Source of the DNA: Bacteroidales bacterium
Lineage (GTDB): Bacteria; Bacteroidota; Bacteroidia; Bacteroidales; UBA932
Length of the DNA: 35,053 bases
NCBI GenBank assembly: GCA_016284265.1
Contig: JAEEOM010000014.1
Location: 1-35,053 of the forward strand
Reading direction: 5' to 3'
Below the pieces are notes generated by a model. The model saw only the letters and a list, made by a program, of their open reading frames with translations. It ran no database searches and was not told where the DNA came from. Shown in pieces: positions 8,510 through 17,694 of this stretch. A program made the position numbers and the translations under genes. How positions within the stretch are numbered: the first letter of the stretch is position 1; every line of letters begins with the position of its first letter.

Positions 8510-9907
8510 TCAGAACCGGGTATAGATGAAAGGATTGTTGGTCGCGCCCACCAGCAGGGCGGCGCTCACGGCAAGCAGTGCAACAGCCAGGACCAGTTTG
8601 GAAACCGGCAGGACGCTGCGTCCCAGGATCGTCTTCTCGCCGATCAGGTCATGAAGCCAGCGTCCCAGCGGCAGACAGCAGGCCATGGCAGCGATCCACA
8701 GCCAGAAGCGGGAACGGAGTGCACTTCCCACCGTAAAGTCCGACAGCGTTTCCGCTCCTCCGAAGAGGATGCCGAAGAAATCGGTCATTCTGGCGAAATC
8801 CACGAAATAGAAGATCCCCCAACCCAGCACGACCAGGATCAAACTGTAAAGATGCAGAACGACGGCCGGAACCTTCCAACGAAGAATGGTAAATTTCTCG
8901 AGGGCTACGATCAGGCCGAAATAAAGACCCCAGAGGACGAAATTCCAGCTCGCTCCATGCCACAGTCCCGTGAGGAACCACACGACCAGGATGTTGAAAA
9001 ACTGGTGATGCCGGTTACCGCCCATCGGGATGTAGAGATAATCGCGGAAGAAACTGCCGAGGGAAATGTGCCAACGGCGCCAGAAATCCGTAATCGAGTT
9101 ACAGCAGTACGGATGATCGAAGTTCTCCTTGAAATGGAAACCCATGCAGCGGCCCATGCCGATAGCCATGTCAGAATAACCGGAGAAGTCGAAATAGATC
9201 TGCAAGGTAAAGGCCACCAAACCCACCCAGGCCCCGGCCGTTGACACCTGTGCCAGGTCGTCGGCAAGGAACTGGTCGGAGATTTCTGAGAGCTGATTGG
9301 CCAGGATCACCTTCTTGCCCAGACCCACCAGAAAGCGGAAACTGCCGTCAGCCACATCTTGAAAAGTAACGTGGCGGTCGTGAATCTCCTTGGCGATGGT
9401 CCCGTACCGGACGATCGGTCCAGCGATCAGTTGCGGGAACATCGAGATATAGAGCAACAGGTCACCGAAGCGCCGCTGGGCCTTGCTTTCCTTCCGATAG
9501 ACATCCACCAGATACGAGATGGACTGGAATGTATAGAAACTGATGCCGATAGGCAGGGCGATTTCCGGAACCTGTACCGACAGGCCGCATCGGCCCAGCA
9601 AGTCGGCGAAGAAACCAAGATACTTGAATGTGCCCAGGATAGCCAGGTTGCAGATCAGTCCCAGCACCAACCAGAACGCCCTCCCCTTGCCCTTGCGGTC
9701 AATGCCCCGGCCAAACAGCCAGTTAAGCAGTGCACAGACAAGCAGCAGAAAGACGTACACCGGCTCGCCCCACGCATAGAACAGCAGGGAGAAAGCCACC
9801 AGTACGCCGTTTTTCACGCCGTTGCCTTTCGCCAGTCCCGCGAGCAGATAACAGAGCGCAAAGGCTGGCAGAAAGGCAAACAGAAAGAATAGATCTGCAA
9901 ATACCAT
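8510..9907 (-). CDS. MBOAT-family O-acyltransferase (AlgI/DltB-like)
   Basis: The 465-residue polytopic membrane protein has about ten or more hydrophobic segments and the MBOAT core: [15 protein letters not shown] (His280) and the nearly invariant [14 protein letters not shown] (His317). Also present are [14 protein letters not shown] (119-132) and [13 protein letters not shown] (238-250), both typical of AlgI/PatA/DltB relatives. Such enzymes move acetyl or other acyl groups across the membrane onto an extracytoplasmic polysaccharide or peptidoglycan, usually with an AlgJ/DHHW partner, which here is the next gene (1 bp gap). It is the first gene of the minus-strand operon that ends at 2105. 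A TAnnTTTG box lies 20 bp upstream. The acceptor glycan is unknown. Confidence 0.93.
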   Translation of the reverse strand: MVFADLFFLFAFLPAFALCYLLAGLAKGNGVKNGVLVAFSLLFYAWGEPVYVFLLLVCALLNWLFGRGIDRKGKGRAFWLVLGLICNLAILGTFKYLGFFADLLGRCGLSVQVPEIALPIGISFYTFQSISYLVDVYRKESKAQRRFGDLLLYISMFPQLIAGPIVRYGTIAKEIHDRHVTFQDVADGSFRFLVGLGKKVILANQLSEISDQFLADDLAQVSTAGAWVGLVAFTLQIYFDFSGYSDMAIGMGRCMGFHFKENFDHPYCCNSITDFWRRWHISLGSFFRDYLYIPMGGNRHHQFFNILVVWFLTGLWHGASWNFVLWGLYFGLIVALEKFTILRWKVPAVVLHLYSLILVVLGWGIFYFVDFARMTDFFGILFGGAETLSDFTVGSALRSRFWLWIAAMACCLPLGRWLHDLIGEKTILGRSVLPVSKLVLAVALLAVSAALLVGATNNPFIYTRF

Positions 9908-9926
9908 CCTGTCAAAAACAATTGCG

Positions 9927-9934
9927 CAAAGGTA
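9927..9934 (-). promoter_or_regulatory. Putative -7 box (TACCTTTG) for the MBOAT operon
   Basis: Read on the minus strand, TACCTTTG fits TAnnTTTG and starts one base after the T-run of the terminator that closes the lysine operon. It is 20 bp from the MBOAT ATG. No TTTG is present at the -33 position, which falls inside the terminator hairpin. Confidence 0.5.
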
Positions 9935-9935
9935 T

Positions 9936-9969
9936 AAAAAAAATCGGAGCGGTGGAAGCCGCTCCGATT
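9936..9969 (-). terminator. Rho-independent terminator after etfA
   Basis: On the minus strand an 11 bp perfect stem (AATCGGAGCGG / CCGCTCCGATT) with a 6-base loop is followed by eight T. It lies 20 bp past the etfA stop and ends the lysine operon. Confidence 0.92.
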
Positions 9970-9989
9970 CAAACCGGGAACCGGGTCGA

Positions 9990-10997
9990 TTATTCGGCCA
10001 GTTCCTTCTTCAGGCGTTCGGTAAGCAACGGAACGACTTTGTTGAGGTCGCAGACGATACCCAGGTCAGCTACGCTGAAAATAGGCGCGAACTTGTCCTT
10101 GTTGACGGCGATGATCGTCTCGGACTCCTCCATGCCGGCCAGATGCTGGATGGCACCGGAGATACCCAGGGCAAAGTAAACCGCCGGACGGACGGTCTTG
10201 CCGGTCTGGCCGACCTGACGGTCGTGCGGCATGACGCCGGCATCGACCATGGCACGGGACGAAGAAACTTCGCCGCCGAGGACGGTCGCCAGTTCCTGCA
10301 GCATCTCGAAACCTTCCTTGCAGCCCACGCCGCGACCGCCGGAGACCAGGATCTTGGCCTCGGCGATATCGCCGGCCGCCTTCTGTTCCTTGACAGTCTT
10401 GACCAACTTCACGACGAACTTGCTCTCATCGAACTTCGGATGGAATTCGACAATCTCGCCCTGACGGCCGAAATCGGGTGCCGCCTTCGGCATCACGCCC
10501 GGACGTACAGTGGACATCTGCGGACGATGCTCGGGGCACTTGATGGTCGCCATCAGGTTGCCGCCGAAAGCCGGACGGGTCATTTCAAACTCGTGGGTCT
10601 CTTCGTTGATGGTCAGTTTGGTGCAGTCGGCCGTCAGACCGGTGCCCAGACGGGCGGCGATGCGCGGAGCAAGGTCACGACCGATCGTCGTGGCGCCGTA
10701 CATCAGGATCGACGGCTTGAAAGCGTTCACGGCCTGGAAAACGGCCTGGGTGTACTGCTCAGTCACATAGTCCTTGAGCAGCGGATCATCGATGACGACC
10801 ACCTTGTCGGCGCCATAAGCCACCAGGGTCTGTGCCTTGTCGGCGATGCCGCAGCCAGCCAGGATAGCGACTACTTTTTCATCGGTCACCTTAGCCAGGT
10901 CGCGGGCCTTGCCGATCAGCTCAAGCGCGACAGACTGGATCTCACCGTCCCGCTGTTCTGCGAATACATAGATATCTTTATATTCCGAAAAATCCAT
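9990..10997 (-). CDS. etfA: Electron transfer flavoprotein, alpha subunit
   Basis: The 335-residue protein has the two-part EtfA layout: an N-terminal nucleotide-binding-like domain (1-190) and the C-terminal FAD domain with SGGRGVG (about 220), [29 protein letters not shown] and [13 protein letters not shown]. With EtfB it forms a soluble heterodimer that exchanges electrons with butyryl-CoA dehydrogenase. In butyrate-forming anaerobes the Bcd-EtfAB complex bifurcates electrons from NADH to crotonyl-CoA and ferredoxin; that role is likely here by context but is not proven by the motifs. It is the last gene of the lysine operon, 20 bp after etfB and just before a strong terminator. Confidence 0.96.
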   Translation of the reverse strand: MDFSEYKDIYVFAEQRDGEIQSVALELIGKARDLAKVTDEKVVAILAGCGIADKAQTLVAYGADKVVVIDDPLLKDYVTEQYTQAVFQAVNAFKPSILMYGATTIGRDLAPRIAARLGTGLTADCTKLTINEETHEFEMTRPAFGGNLMATIKCPEHRPQMSTVRPGVMPKAAPDFGRQGEIVEFHPKFDESKFVVKLVKTVKEQKAAGDIAEAKILVSGGRGVGCKEGFEMLQELATVLGGEVSSSRAMVDAGVMPHDRQVGQTGKTVRPAVYFALGISGAIQHLAGMEESETIIAVNKDKFAPIFSVADLGIVCDLNKVVPLLTERLKKELAE

Positions 10998-11017
10998 AGC
11001 GATACAGTTTTAGACGG

Positions 11018-11803
11018 TTAGATGATGTGTTTTTCCTTAAGGCAGGCAACGATCAGCTCCACAGCCTCTTCAGCATCCACTTCGTGGATCTGGCCGGGTG
11101 CCTTCAGTTCCTTGGTGAACGACTTGACCACCTTGGTCGGAGAGCCCTTGAGACCGAGTTCGGTCTCGGGAACGTCGATGCAGTTGGCACCCCAGACTTC
11201 CACTTCCTTGCCGTAGGCGTCCACAATGCCACCCACGCTCATGTAGCGCGGTTTGACAGCGGAAGCCAGGCAGGTCAACAGGGCTTTGCCCTGGAATTGC
11301 AGGACCTGATAGCCATCCTCGGTCTCCTTGGTTACCGTGAACGTCTTCGAGGCCTCGTCGTATTCCAGACCAGCGACATAGGAAATCTGCGGAATGCCCA
11401 GGTGTTCGGAAATCTCCGGACCCACCTGCGCGGTGTCACCGTCGATGGCCTGGCGGCCGGCGATGATCAGGTCCCAGTCGAGTTTGCGGGCTACACCGGC
11501 CAGGGCCTTGGAGGTCGCCAGCGTGTCGGCGCCGCCAAGTTTGCGGTCGGTCAGCAGGATGGCACGGTCGGCACCCATGGCGAATGCTTCCCGAAGGATG
11601 ACTTCGGCAGCGGGGATACCCATCGTGACGACAGTCACCTCGGCGCCGAACTTGTCTTTCAACTGCAGGGCGAATTCAAGACCGCCTTTGTCGTCCGGAT
11701 TCATGATGGCGGGGACGCCTTCGCGGACCAGGGTCTTGGTAACCGGATCGATCTTGATCTCGGTCGTATCGGGAACTTGCTTGATACAGACTAAAATTTT
11801 CAT
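11018..11803 (-). CDS. etfB: Electron transfer flavoprotein, beta subunit
   Basis: The 261-residue protein has typical EtfB features: start MKILVCIKQVPDT, NPDDKGGLEFALQLKD (about 36-51), and the signature DLIIAGRQAIDGDTAQVGP (about 110-128) that holds the nucleotide or second flavin. It pairs with EtfA encoded 20 bp downstream and takes electrons to or from the acyl-CoA dehydrogenase encoded 12 bp upstream. Length is standard. Gene order bcd-etfB-etfA is the usual one in butyrate-producing bacteria. Confidence 0.96.
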   Translation of the reverse strand: MKILVCIKQVPDTTEIKIDPVTKTLVREGVPAIMNPDDKGGLEFALQLKDKFGAEVTVVTMGIPAAEVILREAFAMGADRAILLTDRKLGGADTLATSKALAGVARKLDWDLIIAGRQAIDGDTAQVGPEISEHLGIPQISYVAGLEYDEASKTFTVTKETEDGYQVLQFQGKALLTCLASAVKPRYMSVGGIVDAYGKEVEVWGANCIDVPETELGLKGSPTKVVKSFTKELKAPGQIHEVDAEEAVELIVACLKEKHII

Positions 11804-11815
11804 CGTTCTGCCCTC

Positions 11816-12979
11816 CTACTTGATTTTACCGAACAACTTACCGGCGATGACCATACGCTGCACTTCGGAGGTCCCTTCATAGATCTCCGTGATCTTGGCG
11901 TCGCGCATCATGCGCTCAACCGGATACTCGCGGGTGTAACCGTAACCACCGTGGAACTGCACGCATTTGGTCGTGACTTCCATCGCCACTTCGGCGGCAT
12001 AGAGTTTCGCCATGGCGGCATCGGCCGAGAAGTTCACGCGCGGGTTAGCCACATGCTCATCCTCCTTGAAGGCAGCACTGCGGACCAGCAGCCGGGCGGC
12101 TTCGATCTTGGTCTTGAGATCGGCCATCTGGAACTGCGTGTTCTGGAACTTGGCGATTGCCTTGCCGAACTGCTTGCGCTCCTTGGTGTACTTGACGGTC
12201 TCGTCTAGGGCACCCTGCGCGATGCCGAGTGCCTGCGAAGCGATACCGATACGACCACCGTCGAGCGTCATCATCGCAATCTTGAAGCCCTCGCCCACCT
12301 TACCGAGCAGATTGCCTTTCGGGATGCGGCAGTTGGTGAAGATCAGTTCAGCCGTGGCACTGCCGCGGATACCCATCTTCAGTTCTTTCTTGCCCACCGC
12401 GAAGCCCGGTGTGGTCGCCTCCACGATGAAAGCGGAAATGCCTTTCGTGCCAAGCGACTTGTCGGTCATGGCGATGACAATGTACACGTCGGCATGGCCG
12501 GCGTTGGTGATGAAGATCTTGTTGCCATTGATGACCCACTCCTCACCATCGAGAACGGCGGTCGTCTGCTGACCAGCTGCATCGGTACCGGCGTTGGGCT
12601 CGGTCAGACCGAAGGCGCCGATCCACTCGCCGGAAGCGAGCTTGGGAACATATTTCATTTTCTGTTCCTCGGTGCCGAACTGCAGGATCGGAGACATACA
12701 GAGCGAAGTGTGCGCCGAAACGACCACACCGGTCGTCGCGCAGCAGCGGGAAAGTTCCTCCACGGCGATGGAGTACATGAGGTTGTCGCCACCGGCGCCA
12801 CCGTACTGTTTCGGTACGGGAATGCCGAAGATGCCCAGTTTGGCCATCTTTTCGACGGTTTCCTGCGGGAAGCGTTCCTGCTCGTCGATCTCGGCAGCCA
12901 GCGGCTTCACCTCTTTCTCGGCGAACTCGCGGATCATCTGACGGAACAGTTCCTGCGTCTTGTTGAGATTGAAATCCAT
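11816..12979 (-). CDS. bcd: Short-chain (butyryl-CoA) acyl-CoA dehydrogenase
   Basis: The 387-residue flavoenzyme matches the acyl-CoA dehydrogenase family over its full length: LTEPNAGTDA (FAD/substrate motif, about 127-136), QFGKAIAKFQ, QFHGGYGYTREYPVERMMRDAKI, and IYEGTSEVQ whose Glu368 sits at the place of the catalytic base in butyryl-CoA dehydrogenases. In this operon it should reduce crotonyl-CoA to butyryl-CoA using electrons from EtfAB, encoded directly downstream. Exact chain-length preference is inferred from context. Start ATG 12979 gives the usual N-terminus (MDFNLNKTQELFRQM). Confidence 0.94.
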   Translation of the reverse strand: MDFNLNKTQELFRQMIREFAEKEVKPLAAEIDEQERFPQETVEKMAKLGIFGIPVPKQYGGAGGDNLMYSIAVEELSRCCATTGVVVSAHTSLCMSPILQFGTEEQKMKYVPKLASGEWIGAFGLTEPNAGTDAAGQQTTAVLDGEEWVINGNKIFITNAGHADVYIVIAMTDKSLGTKGISAFIVEATTPGFAVGKKELKMGIRGSATAELIFTNCRIPKGNLLGKVGEGFKIAMMTLDGGRIGIASQALGIAQGALDETVKYTKERKQFGKAIAKFQNTQFQMADLKTKIEAARLLVRSAAFKEDEHVANPRVNFSADAAMAKLYAAEVAMEVTTKCVQFHGGYGYTREYPVERMMRDAKITEIYEGTSEVQRMVIAGKLFGKIK

Positions 12980-13002
12980 AGTGTTAGAAACGGGTTCTTC
13001 GA

Positions 13003-13839
13003 TTAATACTTGTAGAAACCTTCACCGGTCTTGCGTCCGAGCAGGCCGGCACGGACCATCTTGCGGAGCAGCGGGTGCGGGCGGTACTTGGGATCGCCGA
13101 ACTCTTTGTACAACACTTCCATGATGGCCAGATTGACGTCGTTGCCGATCAGGTCGGCCAATGCCAGCGGGCCCATGGGATGATTGGCGCCGAGCATCAT
13201 GCACTTGTCGATGTCTTCTGCGGTGGCGATGCCGTCGGCCAGGATGCCGACCGCTTCGTTGATCATCGGGATGAGGATGCGGTTCACCACGAAGCCGGGG
13301 GCTTCCTTTACCTCGACGGGCTGTTTGCCGATAGCCGTGGCCAGGTCGATGACGCACTTGCAGACTGCATCGCTGGTCAGCTGACCGCGGATCACTTCGA
13401 CCAGCGCCATCCGGTCGGCAGGATTGAAGAAGTGCATGCCGATGAATTGGGCCGGACGCTTGGTGCAGGCGGCGATCTCGGTAATACTCAGCGAGCTGCT
13501 GTTGGTCGCGAAGATCGTTTCAGGCTTACAGATGCCGTCGAGCTGGGTGAAGACATCTTTCTTCAGCTGCATGTCCTCGACAGCGGCCTCGATCACGAGA
13601 TCAGCATCAGCGAAGGTGGAATAATCCGTAGTGGTAGCGATGTTCGCCAGAATGGCATCCATCGCTTCCTGGGCAATCTTGCCCTTTTCGACGAGCTTGG
13701 CATAGCCCTTCGAAATCGAAGCCATCGCCTTGTCAAGGCTGGCTTGCGTACGGCTTTTCATGACGACGGGCATCTTGGCGGCGAACGCTTTCACGATACC
13801 CTTGGCCATCGTACCGGTTCCAATGACACAGATTTTCAT
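13003..13839 (-). CDS. hbd: 3-hydroxybutyryl-CoA dehydrogenase
   Basis: The 278-residue protein has an N-terminal NAD-binding Rossmann motif GTGTMAKG (7-14), the family motif [13 protein letters not shown], the catalytic-His segment [12 protein letters not shown], and the C-terminal helical domain with [21 protein letters not shown] and [11 protein letters not shown] at the very end. It reduces acetoacetyl-CoA to 3-hydroxybutyryl-CoA. In lysine fermentation this lets the acetoacetyl-CoA formed by CoA transfer be turned into a second butyrate and reoxidises NAD(P)H. It lies between crt and bcd with gaps of 23 bp on each side. Confidence 0.95.
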   Translation of the reverse strand: MKICVIGTGTMAKGIVKAFAAKMPVVMKSRTQASLDKAMASISKGYAKLVEKGKIAQEAMDAILANIATTTDYSTFADADLVIEAAVEDMQLKKDVFTQLDGICKPETIFATNSSSLSITEIAACTKRPAQFIGMHFFNPADRMALVEVIRGQLTSDAVCKCVIDLATAIGKQPVEVKEAPGFVVNRILIPMINEAVGILADGIATAEDIDKCMMLGANHPMGPLALADLIGNDVNLAIMEVLYKEFGDPKYRPHPLLRKMVRAGLLGRKTGEGFYKY

Positions 13840-13862
13840 AAGCGTGTATTTAATTATGATCG

Positions 13863-14642
13863 TTATTCATTCTTGAAGACGGCAGGACGCTTGTGCAGGA
13901 AGGCATCCATGCCCTCTTTCTGATCGTCTGTCGCAAAACATTTGGCAAAATAGCGGTTTTCAAGCGCAATCGACTCATCCACGTCGAGATCGTAGTTCTC
14001 GTTGATGCACGCCTTGGCGAAACCCACGGCGATCGGGGCGTTCTTGAGGATGGCGTTTACCAGCGCGTCCACGGCGCCGGCGAGTTCCTCGGGCGCCACG
14101 ACCTGATTGACCAGACCGATGCGCAGCGCCTCGTCGGCACCGATCATCTTCCCGGTGTAGATAAGTTCCTTGGCAATCCCCTGCCCGACCAGTTTCGGGA
14201 GGCGATAGGTGCCGGAGAAACCGGGGATGATGCCCAGTCCCACTTCCGGCTGGCCGAAACGGGCCTTCGCCGAGGCGATACGGATGTCGCAGGCCATGGC
14301 CAGCTCGCAGCCGCCGCCCAGGGCGAAGCCGTTCACAGCGGCGATCACCGGGAACGGCAGGTCTTCGATCCTCTTGAAGACCTGGGATCCGCGGTGTCCG
14401 AAAGCGAGCCCCTCCTTCTCGGAGAGATGCGCCATCTCGGAGATGTCGGCGCCTGCCACGAAGGACTTTCCTTCGCCCGTGATCACCAGCACGCGCACCT
14501 GGTTGGGGTCGAGCGTGTGGATGAAGGTGTCGATCTCACCGAGGATCGTCGAATTAAGCGCGTTCAGCGTAGCGGGAGAAGAGATGGTCATCGTGACCAC
14601 CCCGTTCTCGCCACACGATACTTTCAGAAACTGATAGTCCAT
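13863..14642 (-). CDS. crt: Enoyl-CoA hydratase / crotonase
   Basis: The 259-residue protein belongs to the crotonase superfamily: [12 protein letters not shown] (oxyanion-hole strand), [21 protein letters not shown] with one catalytic Glu, and [20 protein letters not shown] with the second catalytic Glu. Both acidic residues are kept, so hydratase activity is expected: 3-hydroxybutyryl-CoA to crotonyl-CoA and back. It links Hbd to Bcd within the operon. Length is typical. Start ATG 14642 leaves a 13 bp gap to the CoA-transferase subunit gene. Confidence 0.94.
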   Translation of the reverse strand: MDYQFLKVSCGENGVVTMTISSPATLNALNSTILGEIDTFIHTLDPNQVRVLVITGEGKSFVAGADISEMAHLSEKEGLAFGHRGSQVFKRIEDLPFPVIAAVNGFALGGGCELAMACDIRIASAKARFGQPEVGLGIIPGFSGTYRLPKLVGQGIAKELIYTGKMIGADEALRIGLVNQVVAPEELAGAVDALVNAILKNAPIAVGFAKACINENYDLDVDESIALENRYFAKCFATDDQKEGMDAFLHKRPAVFKNE

Positions 14643-14655
14643 CGTTCCGACCAGA

Positions 14656-15315
14656 TTACTGGGCCATCGGCTTGAGGTCGGGCGAGATGATCAGTTGCGC
14701 CTGCGTAGCCGCCTGCACCTGCTCCACGGTAAATTCAGGATTGATCTCCTTGAGTACGAGACCCTCCGGCGTCACGTCCATCACACCCATCTCGGTGATG
14801 ATCATGTTGACCTGGTGAGCCGCCGTCAGCGGGAGCGTGCACTCCTTCATGATCTTGTGGTTGCCCTTCTGGGTATGCTCCATCGCCACGATCACGCGCT
14901 TGGCACCGACCACAAGGTCCATGGCGCCGCCCATGCCCGGGGTAAGTTTGCCGGGAATCATCCAGTTGGCCAGATTGCCTTTCTCATCCACCTGCATGGC
15001 GCCCAGGAACGTGCAGTCCACATGGCCGCCACGGATGATCAGGAACGAATCGGCAGAAGAGCAGGCATACGCGCCCGGATACGCCGTAATATACGCACCG
15101 CCGGCGTTGACATAGTCCTTGTCTTCCTTCCCGGGTTCGGGAGCCGGTCCCATGCCGACCAGGCCGTTCTCGGACTGGAGCGTCACGTTGACTCCTTCAG
15201 GAAGATAGTTCGGAATGGCGGTCGGAAGACCGATACCGAGGTTCACCACGTCGCCGTCCTTGAGTTCCAAGGCTGCCCGGCGTGCAATCGTTTCTCTGAT
15301 TTGAGCTTTGTCCAT
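14656..15315 (-). CDS. atoA: Acetoacetate:butyryl-CoA CoA-transferase, beta subunit
   Basis: The 219-residue protein is a class I CoA-transferase B subunit: GDVVNLGIGLPT (21-32), SENGLVGMGP with the catalytic Glu49 that forms the CoA thioester, and GGHVDCTFLGAMQVD. With the A subunit it should move CoA from butyryl-CoA to acetoacetate, releasing butyrate. The A-subunit gene is not adjacent: it is the first gene of the same operon, about 8.3 kb upstream, although these two genes are usually side by side. The substrate is inferred from the lysine pathway context. Confidence 0.92.
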   Translation of the reverse strand: MDKAQIRETIARRAALELKDGDVVNLGIGLPTAIPNYLPEGVNVTLQSENGLVGMGPAPEPGKEDKDYVNAGGAYITAYPGAYACSSADSFLIIRGGHVDCTFLGAMQVDEKGNLANWMIPGKLTPGMGGAMDLVVGAKRVIVAMEHTQKGNHKIMKECTLPLTAAHQVNMIITEMGVMDVTPEGLVLKEINPEFTVEQVQAATQAQLIISPDLKPMAQ

Positions 15316-15339
15316 AACTAAGAGATTTTGATATTGTTG

Positions 15340-16134
15340 TTATTTCTTGGTATTCATTCTCTTGACAAATTCCTGCGCGACGAAGGAAGCCACATCGTCG
15401 GCATACGTACCCGCGCCGAAACCGGCATCAAAACCCAATTCCTTGGCCAGTTCATGGGAGATGCGGGGACCTCCGCACACGACAATCATCCGGTCGCGGA
15501 GCCCTTCCGCCTCCAGCAGTTCGATGAGCTCCGTCAGGTTCTTGATGTGTACGTCCTTCTGGGTGACCGTCTGGGAAACCAGCAGGGCGTCGGCATGAAG
15601 TTCCAGCGCCTTGGCGATGAACTCCTCGTTCGGCACCTGGCTGCCCAGGTTGTAGGCTTCGAACATGTCGTACCGCTCAATGCCGTAATGGCCGGCGTAA
15701 CCCTTCATGTTCATGATGGCGTCAATACCGACGGTATGGGCGTCCGTACCCGTCGAGGCACCGACGACTACCAGTTTCCGGCCGATGTTCTGCCGGATAT
15801 ACTCGTCGGTCTCTTTCATCTCCATCACCGACGATTCAACCTTCGGGACATAGATGGTCGTAAAATCCACGGTAAAGGTGGTGCTTCCGTAGCAGTTAAA
15901 AAAGGTATATCCGGGCGTGAGTTCCTGGTAGAACACCACCAGCGGATTGTTGAACCCCATCTCCTTGAGCAGCATCTTGGCCGCTTCCACCGCTTCCGGG
16001 CCGCAGGGAACGGGCAGTGTGAAACTCAACTGCACCTTCCCGTCGTTCATCGTGTCGCCGTACGGCTTCACTTTGGTCAGATCCAAGGTCTTGTCGAAAT
16101 CCTTGGCATCCATTGAATATAGTCCGCCACTCAT
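15340..16134 (-). CDS. kamE: Lysine 5,6-aminomutase, beta (B12-binding) subunit
   Basis: The 264-residue protein has the cobalamin-binding Rossmann domain with TGTDAHTVG: His133 is the expected lower ligand to cobalt. Lys144, eleven residues on (MNMKGYAG), corresponds to the lysine that forms the PLP aldimine in the clostridial enzyme, and here even the numbering coincides. CGGPRISHELAKELGFDAGFG completes the B12 fold near the C-terminus. With KamD it moves the terminal amino group of L-beta-lysine from C6 to C5, giving 3,5-diaminohexanoate, using adenosylcobalamin and PLP. The gene starts 3 bp after kamD stops. Confidence 0.96.
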   Translation of the reverse strand: MSGGLYSMDAKDFDKTLDLTKVKPYGDTMNDGKVQLSFTLPVPCGPEAVEAAKMLLKEMGFNNPLVVFYQELTPGYTFFNCYGSTTFTVDFTTIYVPKVESSVMEMKETDEYIRQNIGRKLVVVGASTGTDAHTVGIDAIMNMKGYAGHYGIERYDMFEAYNLGSQVPNEEFIAKALELHADALLVSQTVTQKDVHIKNLTELIELLEAEGLRDRMIVVCGGPRISHELAKELGFDAGFGAGTYADDVASFVAQEFVKRMNTKK

Positions 16135-16137
16135 CTT

Positions 16138-17694
16138 TTATCTCCTCCCTTTCATCATGTCAATAAACGGATTGAAATAATGTTCGCCCTTGGCGACCAC
16201 GCCGTCGAGGCCTTTGCCGCCGTCCTTCGGACGCTTCACGTCACCGAACTTACCTTTCTCCAAGGCGTTGAACAGGCCTTCTTTCACCAGTTCCTCAAGC
16301 AGCGCCACGGCATTGTCGAGCACGAGCGCCGCCCGTTGGCGGATGATGCCGCCCTCCTTGAATTCCACCTCCTCGCCGATGTCCCGCATATTGTTGAAAA
16401 TGTAGCGGGCATTCTCGATGGAGAGGTAGCGGTCGCTCATGAACGGCGTATGGATCGCCTCGGTCGGCATGCCCAGCAACTGGATGCCCTGGTGGGTCCA
16501 GATGCCGATGATGTTGAACAGGGCATCCTGGATATGACCGCGGAAGATGTTGCCGGTCATGAACTTGGTCGGGGGCATGTACTTCAGTGTGGCACGCGGG
16601 AAAATCTCGCGGGTCATCTGCGCCTGCGCCAGTTCATAGAGGAAACCGTTGGTCAGCATCGGATCCATCTCGAAGGCATGACCCAGGCCCATCTGCTCCT
16701 CGGGCAGACCGGCCAGCAGGGCCAGCTGCTCGTTGATGATGTCGGAAGCCAGCACCGTGTGAGCAGCCTCCACCGCATCGGCAGTGGTCAGGTAGTTGTC
16801 CTCGCCGGTATTGATGATCACGCCGGCGAAGCCGTTGATCACGCGTGAGAAATACTGGTCAATCAGCGTACGCTGCATGTTGATGTCGCGGAACAGAATG
16901 CCGTAGAGCGCGTCGTTGAGCATCACGTCCAGACCCTCGAACGCACCCATGATGGCAATCTCCGGCATGCAGAGGCCCGAGCAGTAGTTGCAGAGGCGGA
17001 TGTATCGACCTACCTCCTCTCCCACCTTGTCTAGCGCAGCGCGCATGATGCGGAAATTTTCCTGCGTGGCGTAGGTGCCGCCAAAGCCTTCGGTCGTGGC
17101 ACCGTATGGCACATAGTCGAGCAGCGACTGGCCCGTAGTACGGATCACAGCGATGACGTCGGCTCCCTGCCGGGCACCGGCTTCCGCCTGCACTACGTCC
17201 TCGTAGATGTTGCCGGTCGCCACGATAATATAGAGGTAGGGTTTGGGGCCCTCGCCCAGTGTGCGGAGATAGTTCTCGCGCCGGTTGCGGCGCGCCCGGA
17301 TCCGCTCGACCGAGGCTTTCATGACCGGCTCCAGGGCCGCATTGATCTTTTTCTTGTCCGAAATTGGAATTTTCGTCAGGTCCAGCGATCCATCGGATAC
17401 GGCTTCCGCAATTTCCTGTGGTGTCTTACCCGTCACGACCATCGCGTTGCCCACGTAAAACAGGACACCCTGGCCCAGGACGCCGGATCCCTTGAGGGAA
17501 TCCACGACCACGTTGGGCAGCGGGACCTGGTTCTCATCGACCCCGTCGATACCCAGCAGACGGCAGATCGTCCGTTCTACGGCCACGGTCGTGTATCCGT
17601 CTGCGAACGACTGAACATCTTCGGCGATTGTCCGGGCCAACTGCCTTGCCCGGTCGACCTTTCGCTGGTCCAGTCCAAGTTTGCTTTTATTCAT
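16138..17694 (-). CDS. kamD: Lysine 5,6-aminomutase, alpha subunit
   Basis: The 518-residue protein matches the large catalytic TIM-barrel subunit of lysine 5,6-aminomutase in length and in runs such as YLYIIVATGNIYEDVVQAE, VPYGATTEGFGGTYATQENF, LCNYCSGLCMPEIA and HQGIQLLGMPTEAIHTPFMSDR. It holds the PLP phosphate and the substrate, while KamE brings the cobalamin and the Schiff-base lysine. Its start overlaps the end of kamC by 8 bp and its stop is 3 bp from kamE, so the accessory protein and both subunits are made together. Confidence 0.96.
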   Translation of the reverse strand: MNKSKLGLDQRKVDRARQLARTIAEDVQSFADGYTTVAVERTICRLLGIDGVDENQVPLPNVVVDSLKGSGVLGQGVLFYVGNAMVVTGKTPQEIAEAVSDGSLDLTKIPISDKKKINAALEPVMKASVERIRARRNRRENYLRTLGEGPKPYLYIIVATGNIYEDVVQAEAGARQGADVIAVIRTTGQSLLDYVPYGATTEGFGGTYATQENFRIMRAALDKVGEEVGRYIRLCNYCSGLCMPEIAIMGAFEGLDVMLNDALYGILFRDINMQRTLIDQYFSRVINGFAGVIINTGEDNYLTTADAVEAAHTVLASDIINEQLALLAGLPEEQMGLGHAFEMDPMLTNGFLYELAQAQMTREIFPRATLKYMPPTKFMTGNIFRGHIQDALFNIIGIWTHQGIQLLGMPTEAIHTPFMSDRYLSIENARYIFNNMRDIGEEVEFKEGGIIRQRAALVLDNAVALLEELVKEGLFNALEKGKFGDVKRPKDGGKGLDGVVAKGEHYFNPFIDMMKGRR

